Shown here: one piece after another, positions 46,990-60,440 of the stretch
Position numbering within the stretch: the first letter of the stretch is position 1
Layout of the letters: every line of letters starts with the position of its first letter
From: Antedon bifida
Taxonomy: Eukaryota; Echinodermata; Crinoidea; Comatulida; Antedonidae
Direction: 5' to 3'
DNA length: 64,000 bases
Assembly: GCA_963402885.1 (NCBI GenBank)
Contig: OY727103.1
Coordinates: 18,130,085-18,194,084, forward strand
Position numbers and translations under genes: made by a program
The notes under the pieces: model-generated
The model's input: the letters and a program-made list of their open reading frames with translations, nothing else
Databases searched by the model: none
Told to the model about the DNA's origin: nothing

Positions 46990-47260
46990 TTCAATCATCT
47001 ATCGCACGCAATGCACGTTGTCAACATCATCGTTTCAGCTACTGTCAGCCCAGGAATCTCACCAGGGCGAAGGTCTCACCAAGCTGAACCCACTTCCTGT
47101 CCTATGCAGCTATCTCTCAAATGCTGCAGTCTGGTCTTGCTCTGCCTTGTGTGCATGTTCTTGGACGGAGTCCATTTCGTGATAAGTTTTGTCCATCTGC
47201 TTTGTCGAGGTGCCATATCTTCATCCATTTCTTGATTTGTATTTGTTCTGGTTCTTAAAG
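46990..47260 (-). pseudogene. possible LINE C-terminal fragment
   Basis: Minus-strand translation contains RWTKLITKWTPSK, then KTRLQHLRDSCIGQ, then a stop. The spacing 'W..L...W.P.......KTR.....' resembles the C-terminal tail of jockey/RTE-like LINE reverse transcriptases. Only the pattern supports it. Confidence 0.4.
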
Positions 47261-47395
47261 CGTGGTTCCAACGCAAGAAGGACGTAGACGCAACGCAAAC
47301 CAATTGATCAATGACAAGCGACAGTTCGAATAATCCATCACTTGAGATTGGTCAAATCACTTACGTTACGTTTACGTCCTTGCGCTACTTTATAT
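47255..47395. repeat. palindromic GCAACGCAAGGACG-type repeat
   Basis: It reads GCGTGGTTCCAACGCAAGAAGGACGTAGACGCAACGC on one side and ACGTTACGTTTACGTCCTTGCG on the other, around TCAATGACAAGCGACAG. It is a relative of the cluster at 19865-20310. Confidence 0.65.
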
Positions 47396-48019
47396 TTTTT
47401 CAATCCAACTTCTCTATTTTCAACATCGCATCTTTCCATACTACTTTTTTGCGTTTTGTATTTTTGTTTTTTCTTAAATTCTATTTTTAATCCACTGTTA
47501 CTTAAAGAGTATATATAATTCTTATTGCGATAACATTATACATTAAAAGTTTATATTTTACACAATAATTAGGAATTTAGAACGCAAGATTTTATGTTAG
47601 GTAAGTAGTAAGTAGTAGTATTACACAGTAGTATAACATAAGTGTAAAGTACAGTTCCGTCTTGAAGCTATGACCTGTTTAAGAACAGGGCTACATAATT
47701 GAAATAAATTAATAACAAGTATGTCTGACACCAAAGTAGATGCATTATTCTAGAAAAAAATTGTAAATGTTTCCCGGATTAAAAAAAAAACCATCCACGA
47801 ATAATTTAAAGAACAAAGTCACAATTCAGTATTTTCAAACCAAATAATACTGTATTTCTAATTAATAACAAGTTTACATTTCCCATTTCGAGTACGACAC
47901 CTCCTGAATTTGAAATGTAAATCGTGTTGAACGTGCGAAAAGCAAGCGGATTGATGACATTTTTTAGACACAGAGATGCGAATGCCATCTATCCAAGAAC
48001 GAGCGCGAAAACAAAATAT

Positions 48020-49370
48020 GGTAAAATTCATTAAATACTAAACATTACTGTTTTATTAAAATTATTTACATTGTAACTATTGTATTACTAAAAATTCACA
48101 TTAAATAAAATTATTAAATAGCATTAAATGCCGTTTGCTAAAATATATACCTGTATTAATCAAGTACCTATTTAAGGGATTCACCCTTGGAATTACTTTT
48201 ACAGAACAAATTAAATTCGTATCAAACATTTTCAATTAAAGTTGCATAATGTTTTCTTTGGTAAAAACACTTATAAATATATAGTACAAATTGGTCTTTA
48301 CTTGCTGAGTAAAGATTACTTAGCAAAAACATTATAGGCAATTAAAAATGTTAGTTAAATGTGAAATATAGATTAAAATAGAAATATCAATAAAAAATCA
48401 ACACTTTCAATTAATTAATTACATTAATTAATTATGATTGAAATTTCAATTCAAAACCAAAATTTATATTTTATTATGTGCAAAAATAAATTAAATCTTT
48501 AAAAGATAAAAACACTTTCAATCTTAAAACATTCATTATATATTCAATTATGATTGAAATCTCAATAAAACAATGATTAAAGCAACACAAATGCATTAAG
48601 TCAATTAAAATGTGATGAATTCAATCAAAATGTGAGTGAATTAATCAAATGTATGTACAGTATGTCAATTACATTTTATTCAAATTCAATTAAAATAAGA
48701 TAAATCATTCAAATAATGAGAAAATCAATAAAATAATAAAATGTACAGTAATTAAATATTTAAAATGTTACAAATTCAATTAAAATGTGAGTGGATTAAA
48801 TCAAAATGTGAGTAAATTAATCAACATGTAAGCACAGAAAGTCAATCCAAATGTGTAAATCAATAAGTTAGATTAAATAAATTAAATTGCACAAATCAAT
48901 TAAATTGAACAATTAAATTGATAAATCAAATTAATCGATCAAATTTATAAATTCAATCAAATAGATTAAATTAAACCAAACAAATTGAGTAGATCAATTA
49001 AAATAGGTGACTAAGTCACTATTAGTAAATCAATCAAAATGTAATTACATAAAATGTTACAAGTCAATTAAAATGTTATTGGATTAAATAAAAATGTGAG
49101 TGGATTAAATCAAAATGTGAGTGGATTAAATTAAAATGTAAGCACAGAAAGTCAATCCAAATTTGTGTAAATCAATAAGTTAATTAAATAAATTAAATTG
49201 CACAAATCAATCAAATTAATCAATCTAATTGATAAATTCAATCAAATGGATTTGAATCAAACAAATTAAGTAAATCAATCAAATTAAGTAAATCAATCAA
49301 ATTAAGTAAATCAATCAATCAAATTGGGTGACTAAGTTAAATTAAGTTAAATCAATATACTGTACAAAGA
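48020..49370. repeat. degenerate AT-rich tandem repeat (AATCAATTAAAATGTGAGTG theme)
   Basis: Over about 1.3 kb the words ATTAAATCAAAATGTGAGTGG, AAATCAATCAAATTAAGT and CACAGAAAGTCAATCCAAAT recur many times with drift. Two longer segments, each containing CACAGAAAGTCAATCCAAAT and the following bases, repeat about 300 bases apart (48833, 49143). No coding potential. Confidence 0.75.
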
Positions 49371-50259
49371 AAATAATGATTTAAATAAGTGTGCACTGTA
49401 CTATTCTCTACCCATCCCAGGCCAGAAATTATTAAGATTATAACAATAATTTCGAATATCAACAAAGTCAATGGTTATAATTATCATATCATAATTTAAC
49501 AAATTTGAGAAGTGCAATAAATGATAATTCTTAGCAACAGTATGTAATACATACAATTTCACATGCACAACAAAAGTTGTGACAACATTGGTACCAACCC
49601 TATTTACAAATTAACTGTAGTAACGGGCACTACAAGTCTGTGAGAATGTCTATATTACAATCTGTTGCTATTTCAGTGCTGTGAGTAAAACCAATAACAA
49701 TGAATAAAATAAATGTAAACCATTTTCTGCTTGCTTCTACAGGTTCTGGATGCCATTGTATTTCTAGTAGTATCTAATAAAAATAAAAAAACAAAGAAAC
49801 TATGGTTGAATTTCAAAAAAGAGAATGAAACAATGATTGTTTTTTTAATGCATCAAACTATGATTAAATAAAAAAAAATCAACCTGATTGAAATTTAAAA
49901 AAAAGGTGAAAGTATGATTGAATTAAAAAAAAAAGATTGAAACTATCATTGTATTTTCCAAAAAATAATTTCCAAAATAAACTATGAATTTCCAAAGAAA
50001 AAAAAGAATGAAAAACATATAAAACAAATGGAGCTATGATAGAATTTTTTTTAAAAAGAAGAAGAATGAAGCGATGATTGAATTTCCAATGAACAGCAAC
50101 AGAACATTTTCAACAATTAAGGCAGCAAACTTGTAGAAGGAAGACAAGGTAATGAATATAATTTTACGGACTTAAACTAGAATGGCTTAAATGGTAAAAT
50201 GGTTATAATCAGTTTCAAACTTATAAAATAACGGTAGTAGAGTAAAGCTGGTAGGATAT

Positions 50260-50690
50260 ATTACTACAGAAAATTAGTAGTTATAGGAGTAAGCTACTCT
50301 AGAGTAGAGTGTTACCTAGTAGTAAGTTGAATCTAGAGTAGAGTAAACTTTAGGAGTAAGTTTAATCTAGAGTTGAGTAAAATTTAGGAGTAAGTTTAAT
50401 CTAGAGTTGAATAATATTACTACTAGTGTAAACTTCAGTAAACAATTCTGGTAGTAGGGTACTACTGCTACTACAAAAAAAGTAGTAGCTATTAGAGTAA
50501 GTTTAATCTAGAATTGAGTAAAACCTACTACTAATACTAGTGAGTAAGTAGTAACTTACTTTTAAAATGGTCAGTAAGAGTAAACTTAATTCAGATAGTG
50601 AATCTAGTAGAGTGAATTAGTCAAAACAAATTATTGGAGTAAATTTACTCCTGATAAAACTAGAGTAAAGTTACTCCTGATAAAATAGTA
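50260..50690. repeat. degenerate TAGAGT/AGGAGTAAG repeat
   Basis: The words GGAGTAAGTTTAATCTAGAG and TAGAGTAGAGTAAA recur many times. Low-complexity satellite-like DNA with no gene. Confidence 0.6.
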
Positions 50691-50770
50691 GAATGCATTT
50701 GATGTAACTCTTCACAAAGCTGATAAAGTAAACTAGCTTTGTAAACTTACTCAAAAAAGTATATATACTT

Positions 50771-51123
50771 TTAAAGATGTATTGTCCTCCAAAGACATGA
50801 AAAAATAAAGATTAATAAAATCAGATTTTGAATAGGCAATTTCACAGTTTTAATAAAGTTATTCACTTCTGTAGAAAAAAAATCATCAAAAATAATTATT
50901 TCACTTATAAAAAGACAAAAGAAATGGTTAATTTCAACCAAAAACCATTGTCTTCCAGACAATTTAGGTATATTTTGCTTTAAATTACATTTTTTTGGTG
51001 TAAAATGTTTTTTTTTTTGATAAAGTTTTTGGTCAAAGTGAATAACTATTATGTAATATTAAAATAACTTATTTAACAAAAAAAATTTAAAAATTATTTT
51101 TTAGGGGGACAATATATCTTTAA
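50771..51123. mobile_element. TTAA-flanked MITE, copy 2
   Basis: It begins TTAA-AGATGTATTGTCC and ends GGACAATATATCT-TTAA. The interior matches copy 1 (TAATAAAGTTATTCACTTCTG; TGGTCAAAGTGAATAACTAT). Confidence 0.8.
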
Positions 51124-51707
51124 TATTTTGTATACAGTTGGTAAGCTGTCCAACAATATTACAGTAAACTATACTCCGAAAAAATGCTGGTGAGAGTAAA
51201 CTTTCTAAGCAAGATTAGGTTCACTCCAACAAAAAAAGCTATTAGGAGTAAATTTACTCTAAACAATAGAGTTAACAAACTATATAATAGGCAAAAACAA
51301 ATTGAACAAAAAATTTATAAAAAATACATTATGGATTTTCTTATTTTCCCTCAAATTTAAGAAATTAAATAAAAAAATACTAATTTAATCTGATTTTGGA
51401 AGATATTCTGTTTTTGGAAGACATTCTGTCCTGTTTCTCATTTTTAGAACTCGGTCGTTAATTAAAAGTTGTAAATTTACTTTAAGCATGAAATTATGTG
51501 CATGGTGGTATTTCCGACTGCCACAACATGCTTAATACATTTCACTGTTGCGGAAGTTAAACGTGCCAATGATCCATAATATAAATATCTATTTATGAGC
51601 TTTAAATTGATTGTGTATTTATAATACTAGTTTGCTAGTGCGTATCTTTACATTCTCAGGATTAAATTGTCTGTAGTACCTGTAGGGTAAAGTAAACTTA
51701 ATACAAA

Positions 51708-51884
51708 GAGTGTATTTACAGGCACTACCCAGGGCTTACAACAACCAAACTGCTACTTCACAGCTAAGAGTGTATTTACAGGCACTACCCAGGGCTTACA
51801 ACAACCAAACTGCTACTTCACAGCTAAGAGTGTATTTACAGGCACTACCCAGGGCTTACAACAACCAAACTGCTACTTCACAGC
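51708..51884. repeat. 60-bp tandem repeat, three identical units
   Basis: Three units starting GAGTGTATTTACAGGCACTA are identical to one another over their full length; the third ends just before the last few bases. The plus-strand frame stays open because 60 is a multiple of three, giving 20-residue repeats. Perfect DNA identity including third positions, and lack of a start context, argue for a recent tandem duplication rather than a coding repeat. Confidence 0.85.
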
Positions 51885-52857
51885 TTACTTCTGACCCATA
51901 TCAACATCCCTAAAGCAGTAGTACTGTTAAAATATACAGATACTTGACAGATAACTTACAGACAAATTAATACATTGAAAGTTAAGGACTAATTGATGGT
52001 GTGGCATTTGTATTTTTTCCCAAATGATTTGTCTTCATTTTATGGTGTAGGTATTGATATTTCCTCTAGCATAACATATGAACCTGGTTGTACTGTAGTT
52101 AATTATCACACTTTATCTTTACTAAAAATAAAACAAAGATTTTAAAAACAAACAAAATATTCTTGTATTTAAACATAACTCATAAAAAGAATTAGATAGT
52201 AGAAAATGTTATTTTATATAAGGGTTAGGGTTACTGCAGTTCTAAAGTAACTACACTTTTTGCTAGTTTGTTTCAATGTAGAAGTTTATGATTCAGTCAC
52301 CACTGGAATTGTATACCCCTCATAAAACCTTGTTAAATGAACAGTATAAAGAGTTATAATTTAGTTACTGCAGTAACTACTGTAGAATCATGTTGAAATG
52401 GTCCCTAGTATTTCTTATCTATGGCTGGCACTTTTTTTTTACTATTACATATTATTAAAAAAAATTATTTTTAGTATTTTTTTTTTTAATAATAATGTGC
52501 CATTTTACACATTTTTACACAAAATTGGATCGAAAAATAAAATTATTTACTACTAAATGAAATGTGAAAGCTGTCGAAACATTCTCAGATTAATATGGCC
52601 TACTGGAAATAAAAGAACTGATCAGTGTGGTTTTTTATAAAGTATAAAAATTACCAAAGTATGTGTAAACAAAAATTGTAATTATTAGGGGATAACTTAA
52701 CAATTTAATATCATCAAGAAATGGTTTAAAAGGATTTTTAAAAAGATATTAATGGAATATACTAAAAAAAGAGGACATTTTTTAGGTTTTATTTTGTGAG
52801 AAGTTTAAATAATATAGGTTGTTATATTTATCACCAAAAACAGTAAAAAGATTAGTT

Positions 52858-53205
52858 ACACAATTTGGCTAAATTCAATCAAAATTGATCAATACTAAAC
52901 TTCATCTGACTGGGTTCATGTTCTACGGAACATACAATTATTCTCTCTAGTTTATTTTAGATTTTAGCAATAACAACTAAACTTTAAAAATATGATGCTG
53001 TGATTCAGCATAAATAATTGTTAAGTTCAATTAATCTGCCCATCATGCAAAATAAATGCATATAATATATATTAAAGAGTGAATTATTTTATTATTAAAA
53101 GGAATAAAAATAACTAGTTACACAATTTGGCTGATTTCAATCAAATTTGATCAACAATAAAATTCATCTGACTGGGTTTAGGTTCTATGGAACAATAGTT
53201 TCTCT
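52858..53205. repeat. direct repeat pair of about 100 bp
   Basis: ACACAATTTGGCTAAATTCA... (from about 52858) and ACACAATTTGGCTGATTTCA... (from about 53112) share the same sequence through CATCTGACTGGGTT and TTCTCTAG with scattered changes. This is an old local duplication or two copies of one repeat. Confidence 0.65.
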
Positions 53206-53914
53206 AGTTTTATACTGTATAGAGTTCTGTAGTGCGACGTCACAACAATAGATGGTGTTGCATGGTTGCTTGCAAAAACAAAAAATGCGTTCAAAGCTAC
53301 TAATACTATGTTGATAAACTATAATATAGATCTATATTTCTATCAAATTACAGTATGTATCTTATATAGATTATTAAAAACAAATATTTAGTGATCTTTT
53401 GAAATTTTAGTTGAAAATTATTAAGTTTTAAAATGACTACTTCAATAAGCCTATTCCAAACCATTGGTGATCTTGGAGTCATTCAGGCAGGTTGAACGCA
53501 TTTTTTGGTTGGCTAGCCTACCGTCCATGCAGCGCCACCTACCGTCACGACGACAGCACCACAGAACTCTATACTGCATTAGAATAATTTTGACATGATC
53601 CCTTTAACAAGATTAATCAAATGTAATTTCTAGAAGACTCTCATTTTTTTTTTGTATCTCTTGAAAGAAATGTTTCCAAGTAATGCGTCACATCACACTT
53701 CCCCATAGAATATTTTAATTGCTTCTTCTGTTTAATCTAAACTTCATAACATTTTAATGAATTATTCTCCTTTGTTGAGTGAGTCACAATGGACTTTTAG
53801 GAGAAACTTATTTTAATTTTTGTAATAATCAAAAAAAAAGAATAATCAAGTCAACATTGACAAAGAGTTTTGTGAGCTTTTTTTTGTTGTTGTTTAATTT
53901 GATGTGATTAATTC

Positions 53915-54195
53915 TAAAGCTCTGTCTACACTATCAAACATTATGTGACAAAAAAATGGGATGTGCCGATATTTGGGTAAATCATCACTACCATATTTGG
54001 GTTCATCACACTTGTTTTGTCAAACTAGTCTGTTTACACTATCAAACTTTATGTGACATGTGATGTGCCCATATATGGACTTGATGATGTCATATCACTA
54101 CCATTATCTGGACATACTGTATCACTACCATATTTGGGCACATTACACTTTTTTTTGTCAAACTACTGTAGTTTGATAGTGTAGACAAAGTTTTA
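53915..54195. mobile_element. TA-flanked MITE, copy 1 (CTCTGTCTACACTATCAAAC family)
   Basis: The left end TAAAGCTCTGTCTACACTAT pairs with the right end ATAGTGTAGACAAAGTTTTA. TA at each edge suggests Tc1/mariner-type insertion. An internal copy of CTGTTTACACTATCAAAC suggests a nested or tandem pair. A second copy is at 62206-62349. Confidence 0.75.
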
Positions 54196-55039
54196 GAAGA
54201 TATTATGTAATAGGGATCATTTCAAAATTACTCTACTGCAGTTACTACTTCTTTTAAGCTACAATTACATTTAATTATAGTTTGTTTTAATGTAAAAGTA
54301 TTTAAAGCAATCACTGCATTGCACTGATTCAAAAAAAGTTGCTCCAAATAATTGCATAAACATGTTGAGTGTAGTTAATAATACTGCAGTAACTGCAATA
54401 TGATATAAACTTTGATAATTATGATCCAATAAAGCAGTCAGAATTACTTATTTTGATTTATAGTTGATTCCGTGTAATGACATAAATATGATTTCTTGCT
54501 AAAACACTACTGGAAGGCAAAAATAAAAATAGAGGGCGCTATAGAAAATCACTCACAAACACACAATTTCAAAGACATAAGTTCAGCTTTATGGTTTAAG
54601 AGAGTGGCGTCAATTAAGTTCAATAAAAAATGAATAGTAAAATACAAAATGAAAAGGGTTAGACTATTACTCACACTGTACTGCTTTAAAAAAAATTGCT
54701 TTGATATCAATTATAAAAATGAAGAAAAAAATATATTATTTTTTGGTTTTTATGGCATTACTCAATCTAAAATATGAATATTAAAACTTGAATTTTGCAT
54801 TATGATGGCACGTCAATTGCGAAATGCCACAATAATCTGACCTTTGAACTTGTTAAACCACATGACCAATAATGATTAAATGCCAATGATGTGAAAACAA
54901 ATTATCTTAATCCTGTTATTCAAAGTTACATATTATGTGAAATCAAAACATCTAAATCACCTTGACCAGGTCCTTTCAAATTTCATTATACACATATAGT
55001 ATGAAAATGGACAAATTTAAAAACACAGTTACCCTTTCC

Positions 55040-55115
55040 TTGGGAACACACCTATTCAGGGGACATTCATTTTATTCAGGGGACATTCATTTTATTCAGG
55101 GGACACTCTTATTTA
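55040..55115. repeat. 25-bp tandem repeat, about three units
   Basis: ATTCAGGGGACATTCATTTT is repeated head to tail, and the third unit decays to ATTCAGGGGACACTC. It matches the dispersed 'CTATTCAGGGGACA' theme also seen near 6530, 32100 and 56370. Confidence 0.7.
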
Positions 55116-57260
55116 GACACTCTTGATAAATTCTCTCCATTCCACGTATACAAAACATTCATTAATTGTTTTATACACACCAATTTTTATTCAAAATCTA
55201 TTGTAAATCATTGATGAACCTAGCCTTGCCCACTTCAACTTTAGATAAGGAGTATAACAATTATAGACAGCACACACAACAAGGTGATTTATGAACGCGA
55301 AATTCTCAAAATGTTTACAGAAAGCTATACTTGCATTAGAGCGCGTTAATTATCACCATTAGATATCACTTTTCCATTTAGGTAGGGCTAATTCCAAATG
55401 ACATGTGATGCGTAATCAACCAATCAAATTGCAAGAATATAATCAATTGTGTTATAATATTCAAAATCCATTTTATTTGCAGTAAAACTGGAGCCCAATA
55501 AGTCCCAATATTACAATTCATATTTAATGTTCATAAAGTGTAATAATGAATTGACAACAAGCATGTCATGGGACAACCCATTTATAATAAGCATATTTTG
55601 TTTAAGATGTTTTTATATACAATAGACTGTTTATAGGTTGTTTTTAATATTTGTATTAATAATAGTAATATACAGTATTCATTCATCCATCATGTTTTCC
55701 ATCCTCCAACATTAATACCACAGTTTTCATTTTTTGTGTTAAGGGCAGGTTGATTTACTAACTTGCTACAGATAGCAACAGTCAGTAGTAGGCATATAGT
55801 ATTTAAATTATGTATGCAAAATCCCTCATTTGGAACACCTCTATTTAGGGTACTTTAAATAACCCAGGTCATCATTTGAAATGAGTAGGGGTTACTCTGG
55901 TGAACTGGTCCACAAAAGCCAATGTATCAGGGGGTTACCATCTATCTAATAGACAGTGATTAATTTACTATTTGTAATCCTTTAAAAAAATATATATAAA
56001 TATAAGTATATAATGTAATATATACAATACAAAGAAGCGAGAGATAGAGAAAATAAAAACAATCATTCAACAAAAGACAAAAAAAAAACAAACTATGAAT
56101 TATCAGTGCATTAGAATGTTTCAATCTTCTCTGCGTGACATTTCTATAATGTCACAACACACTCACAGATGGATCGGATGTAGGAATCAGATCATTTCAA
56201 AGGGCATTTTTGGTATTCAAATTATTTCAAAGGGAGATTTATGTGTCTATCTATCATACTAATGTAAAGACCACTCATCATTGAGAGAAAAAAAAAAGAC
56301 GATGAAATATGTAAGTTTATACTCTGAAAGTGACAATATTGTTGGGTCCTATCAGCAATAAATACAGTAGAACCTATTCAGACCCAACAAAATGACCCCT
56401 TAAAAGGTCAACTTAATGTGCCCTGAATAAGGATATTTTAAGCCCTGATCACACTAGACTAACAGATTCACTAAACTAAATTCACCAAGAAAAGTCCAAT
56501 CTGAACACTGGCTACAATTCCCTCAGAGTTTAATTTAACCAAGTCTATATAGTTTCTTTTACCAACTGCCTGCCATGATCACGGTAAACCTACACTGGCT
56601 TAAGTCAGTCACAGTTTTTAACATCACGATTACATTTTGGTGAAACCATGGTTATAAATTAACTGCATGAAAATATAAAAGTACAAGAATAATTGTTTTT
56701 CCGATGCTTAAATTCCAGTGTGAATAAGGCCTTAAAGGTCAGAGGGGTTACTGTATGTAGGTTAGATTATGTAACATGTTATTTTGTATTGTATCATTAA
56801 AGGAGCTCAAATAAATAATGGAAAAAGTCATAGTGTAGAAAAATGAATAGGAGGAAGGGAGGAAAAGGGAAAGCTATTGGGGAATTTGTAGAAAGTGTCA
56901 ATGTTTTTGTCAATATGCAGCATGAGTATTAAGGGATTATGCCAAAATTACTGCATGTTATTGCATTAGGCTTGTAATTTAGAAGTTTACGAGGAAGTCA
57001 CTACAATATTACCATTGTATGATGATGATGACCTCTCACCTCACTTACCACCCTCCCCTACCCTCCCTACCCTCCCACTCCCCCAAAACAATTGAACACT
57101 TTAGAGTAATACAATTTATTTTCAATAGTAAGCGCAACATATGACCCTACTTTCTTAGGTTTCTTTAATTTTACACTGTTAAAAATTACTGTACATTTTA
57201 ATAAAGAAAAATAATAATAACGCCAATAGTTATACTGCATTTTGTTTCTAACAATGTGGA

Positions 57261-57368
57261 AATAAATATAAGAGTTGATGGTCCCAATATCCTGTCCATT
57301 CTGAAGCCATATAAAATAAATATAAGAGTTGATGGTCCCAATATCCTGTCCATTCTGAAGCCATATAT
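57261..57368. repeat. 54-bp tandem duplication
   Basis: AATAAATATAAGAGTTGATG through CTGAAGCCATAT occurs twice with a 54-base period. The minus-strand open frame (57067-57393) repeats 18 residues because of it and has no recognisable family. I do not call a gene. Confidence 0.8.
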
Positions 57369-57399
57369 TACTATAGCAATTGGACTTACACATGAATGT

Positions 57400-59236
57400 A
57401 AAGCGCCATAAATTTTACATCGTAAAAAATGTCTACCACCTTTCCTTTGACAACATCATAATTTGTTCATCACTTTAAACTACTCATAAATCGTTCCATT
57501 TATTTTAAATAATTTGTTTATGGTGTTACAAACCAGCATTCTGAAACCTATTTTTGAAAATTCTCACAACCCAAAAATAAACTGGATGTACTGTATATAC
57601 GCAGTTAATCATAATATATAATATTATAATTTAATAATTAATAATAAAAAAATAATAATAAAAACACTCTTTTAATTTTAGCACTCTTTATTTAAATTTT
57701 CACAACAACTATGAGAGATAACGGTATATTTGTCAACAAAAGGACGGACAAACTAACGCTGTTTGTGGCAGATCGAAATAGAGGAACCCTTACTGGAGAG
57801 TCTCTGCGATATATATGTTTAAAAGTGCATATAAATACAAATCTACTAGATTAATAATATTTTAATTGGCAATTATTTTATTTATTTTATCTATAGTAGT
57901 ATAGTAGGTGTTTTCTTTTGAAAAAAAAATGTTGCCAGAGAGGATTTGACCCCTGACCTCTTGTTTGGCAAGCACCATTTACAGCTGAAATGTTCAATTA
58001 GAGAGTTTTTTGGGGTTACAGTAACAACAAGAAAAGACATTTTTTTTCCTGAGTAGTAAATTTTCATTAAATTGTTGACTACAAAAACATGAAAGATGGC
58101 CTTTTAATTTGGTTTTGATATTGTTTCAATTTAAACTAATTATTTTTGACCTCATTCAAGATGCCTTAATCTTTTTATGTCTCATTTATAATCTTTATAT
58201 GTCAATTTAAAAAAAAAAGTTTCTAAAAAAAACATTTGATATGTAACTTAACCTTTAAAGGTAAAATAAATTTGGTCTTCTTAATCAAAATCGAAAGTTA
58301 TAAGGAAATTAGTAGATAGATTTTATACTCAAACCTATTTCTATTAAACCTTCTATTTAATTATTTATCTATAATTTCCCCTTTGTTTAATAATTTTTAG
58401 GATTTTTGTTTACACAATTTTGTTGAAAATAATAAGCACTAGTGGTGGAATAGTTCAAATTATACAGTAAAACCCCTATTTACACAAATGTTGTAAATAG
58501 TGGAGAGGCATTTAAAAACAATTTTAGAAAAAGTAAAATTTACTTTCACTTAATGGTGAGGTAAAAATTATTTTCAGATGACTATAAAATATAGGTATAA
58601 CTTGAATTTTACATTTCTGATTTTTTATTGTAACTTCAGATTCTTATTTTCATGCTTAAGCAAAAATTATCCAGTATCCTACCAACTTTAGCAGAATTTT
58701 AAATTTTTTAATTTAGATGACCATCTACTGTAGGTTGAGCGCGTAATTTCAGCTTAAAAAAACTGGCGATTTAAATGTATGTACCACAGGACTATAATAC
58801 ATTGTTGTATACTGAAAGGAATAAATAGACACGATGATTTATGTAGTCAACTAAAATTAGCACCATGGGAATTAGGCCTACTTCTGAAAGAGAAACTTAT
58901 AAAATGAGTCCACATTTTTGATTTGGACTCATTTAAACAAACCCAATTTGTTTTTGTATAACATTCGGGTTGAGGGATGAGGAAGAGGATGGGTACAAAG
59001 AGAAACACTTTTTAAATATATTCTTTATCCACTCTGTAAGTGTAACGAAATATTTATTTCATGTTTTATAGGCTTACAAATAATATACCACTAAATACAG
59101 TAAAACATTTGCGATTTAATACTTTGTTAAAACTGTCACTGTCATAAAGACACCTTCCCTACAATTTGTGACGTTTTGTGCATTGAGGTGAATATGCCAT
59201 TTGTAAATGTTACGCTTGACGTTGGAGCTGCTATAA
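57400..59236. other. gene-free AT-rich stretch
   Basis: I see no gene. A tRNA-like segment may lie near 57945-58000 on the minus strand (GGTCAGGGGTCAAATCCTC resembles a B-box). It is too poor to annotate. Confidence 0.45.
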
Positions 59237-59440
59237 ATGGTTAATACGTATTTACAGTATTGTACAAGTATTGCAATACTATATCATTTATTCCCCAAAG
59301 GCCCATAAATTTACCTACAGGTACTGTGTGTTAAATAAAATAATTATATTAGAATGTTCCATTCATCACAAATCAATACATTGTATAAACGTATATCAAA
59401 TATATCAAAAAATTATTTTTTTAAAGAAAATCGGCCGGTC
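59237..59440. repeat. repeat shared with gene 1 intron 1 (10370-10560)
   Basis: It aligns in order with the intron segment from GGTTAATACGTATTTACAGT to TTTTTTAAAGAAAATCG. No exon similarity flanks it. Confidence 0.6.
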
Positions 59441-59886
59441 TTCAACATTATGATGCTGTGCTGAGCTGTTCAACCGGTTTTAAGGTATTAAAAACAATTA
59501 TCGTAGAAGGAGGTTGTTAAATGCGAAGCATCCACGTATTATTGTGTGCGGGTATTTTTCAAGATGGACATCCATTAGACAGTGTATACCATGATCGGAA
59601 AACACCCCTATTTGGGGCAAATCGTTGAACCTAAAATTTAATCGTCAATAACTAATTATCTAACTTAACTTAATTAGTTAACAGGGTTATGTTAGTGTTT
59701 AAAATCAGTACCGAAAGTACGGACCAACTTTATACACCATCGAGTAAACATTTCTAGAAGTAACGCGCGATTTACCGAATTTTGCCCTTACGTAAATATA
59801 TATATATAGATTGTGTATTTGGCCATTTTAAGGAAAATTCATGTTTTTTCACCATACCTTTTTTAACACATTGATTTTTATATATG

Positions 59887-60440
59887 TTAAAGATGTATTG
59901 TCCCTTGAAACACAAAAAAATGAAGGTCAAAATATTCTAAATTTAAATTGGCCATATCAAAGTAATATTAAAGTTATTCACTTTAAGTCGAAAATTCGAG
60001 CCAAAAGCAACAAGTTTACGTAATTAACAGGTAAATTAGTTTGATTACATTTCGTCTGGAAAATCGTCGCGAGCGAAAGTAAACAAAGATTTCAAACCAC
60101 GAGTACGCATTATGCATATGCTAATTAGGATTGTTTACAACTCGTCACGATTGAGAAGGTATTTTCACACAGATCGTGAGGAAGTTTTATGATTATGCAT
60201 ACAGAGTAGCCAAACAAGCGCGTTGCATTATGGGGTATGTTTTGATCGAAACCTTTGACTGGAAGTCAGAGTTATTTTTTTAACAAAAAAACGTCTGTAT
60301 TTCAGTTAAATGATTTTTTTTTCGACAAATTTTTGGTGATAGTTAATAACTATTATGATACTTCAAATTGACCCACCTTTTTTCGAAATCTGTTATTTTT
60401 TATTTTTTTGGAATTAGTCAAAGGGACAATACATCTTTAA
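59887..60440. mobile_element. TTAA-flanked MITE, copy 3 (long form)
   Basis: It begins TTAA-AGATGTATTGTCCC and ends GGGACAATACATCT-TTAA. The interior keeps AAGTTATTCACTTTAAG and the TTTTGGTGATAGTTAATAACTATTATG region, but has about 200 extra bases compared with copies 1 and 2. The open frame at 59841-60023 runs through its left end and is not a gene. Confidence 0.8.

Noticed and set aside
46946-47235. Plus-strand cysteine/serine-rich frames
   Set aside because: The opposite strand reads like a LINE C-terminus. The plus frames are shadows.
57067-57393. 108-codon minus-strand frame with an 18-residue repeat
   Set aside because: The repeat is a recent 54-base tandem duplication. The rest is AT-rich and matches no family.
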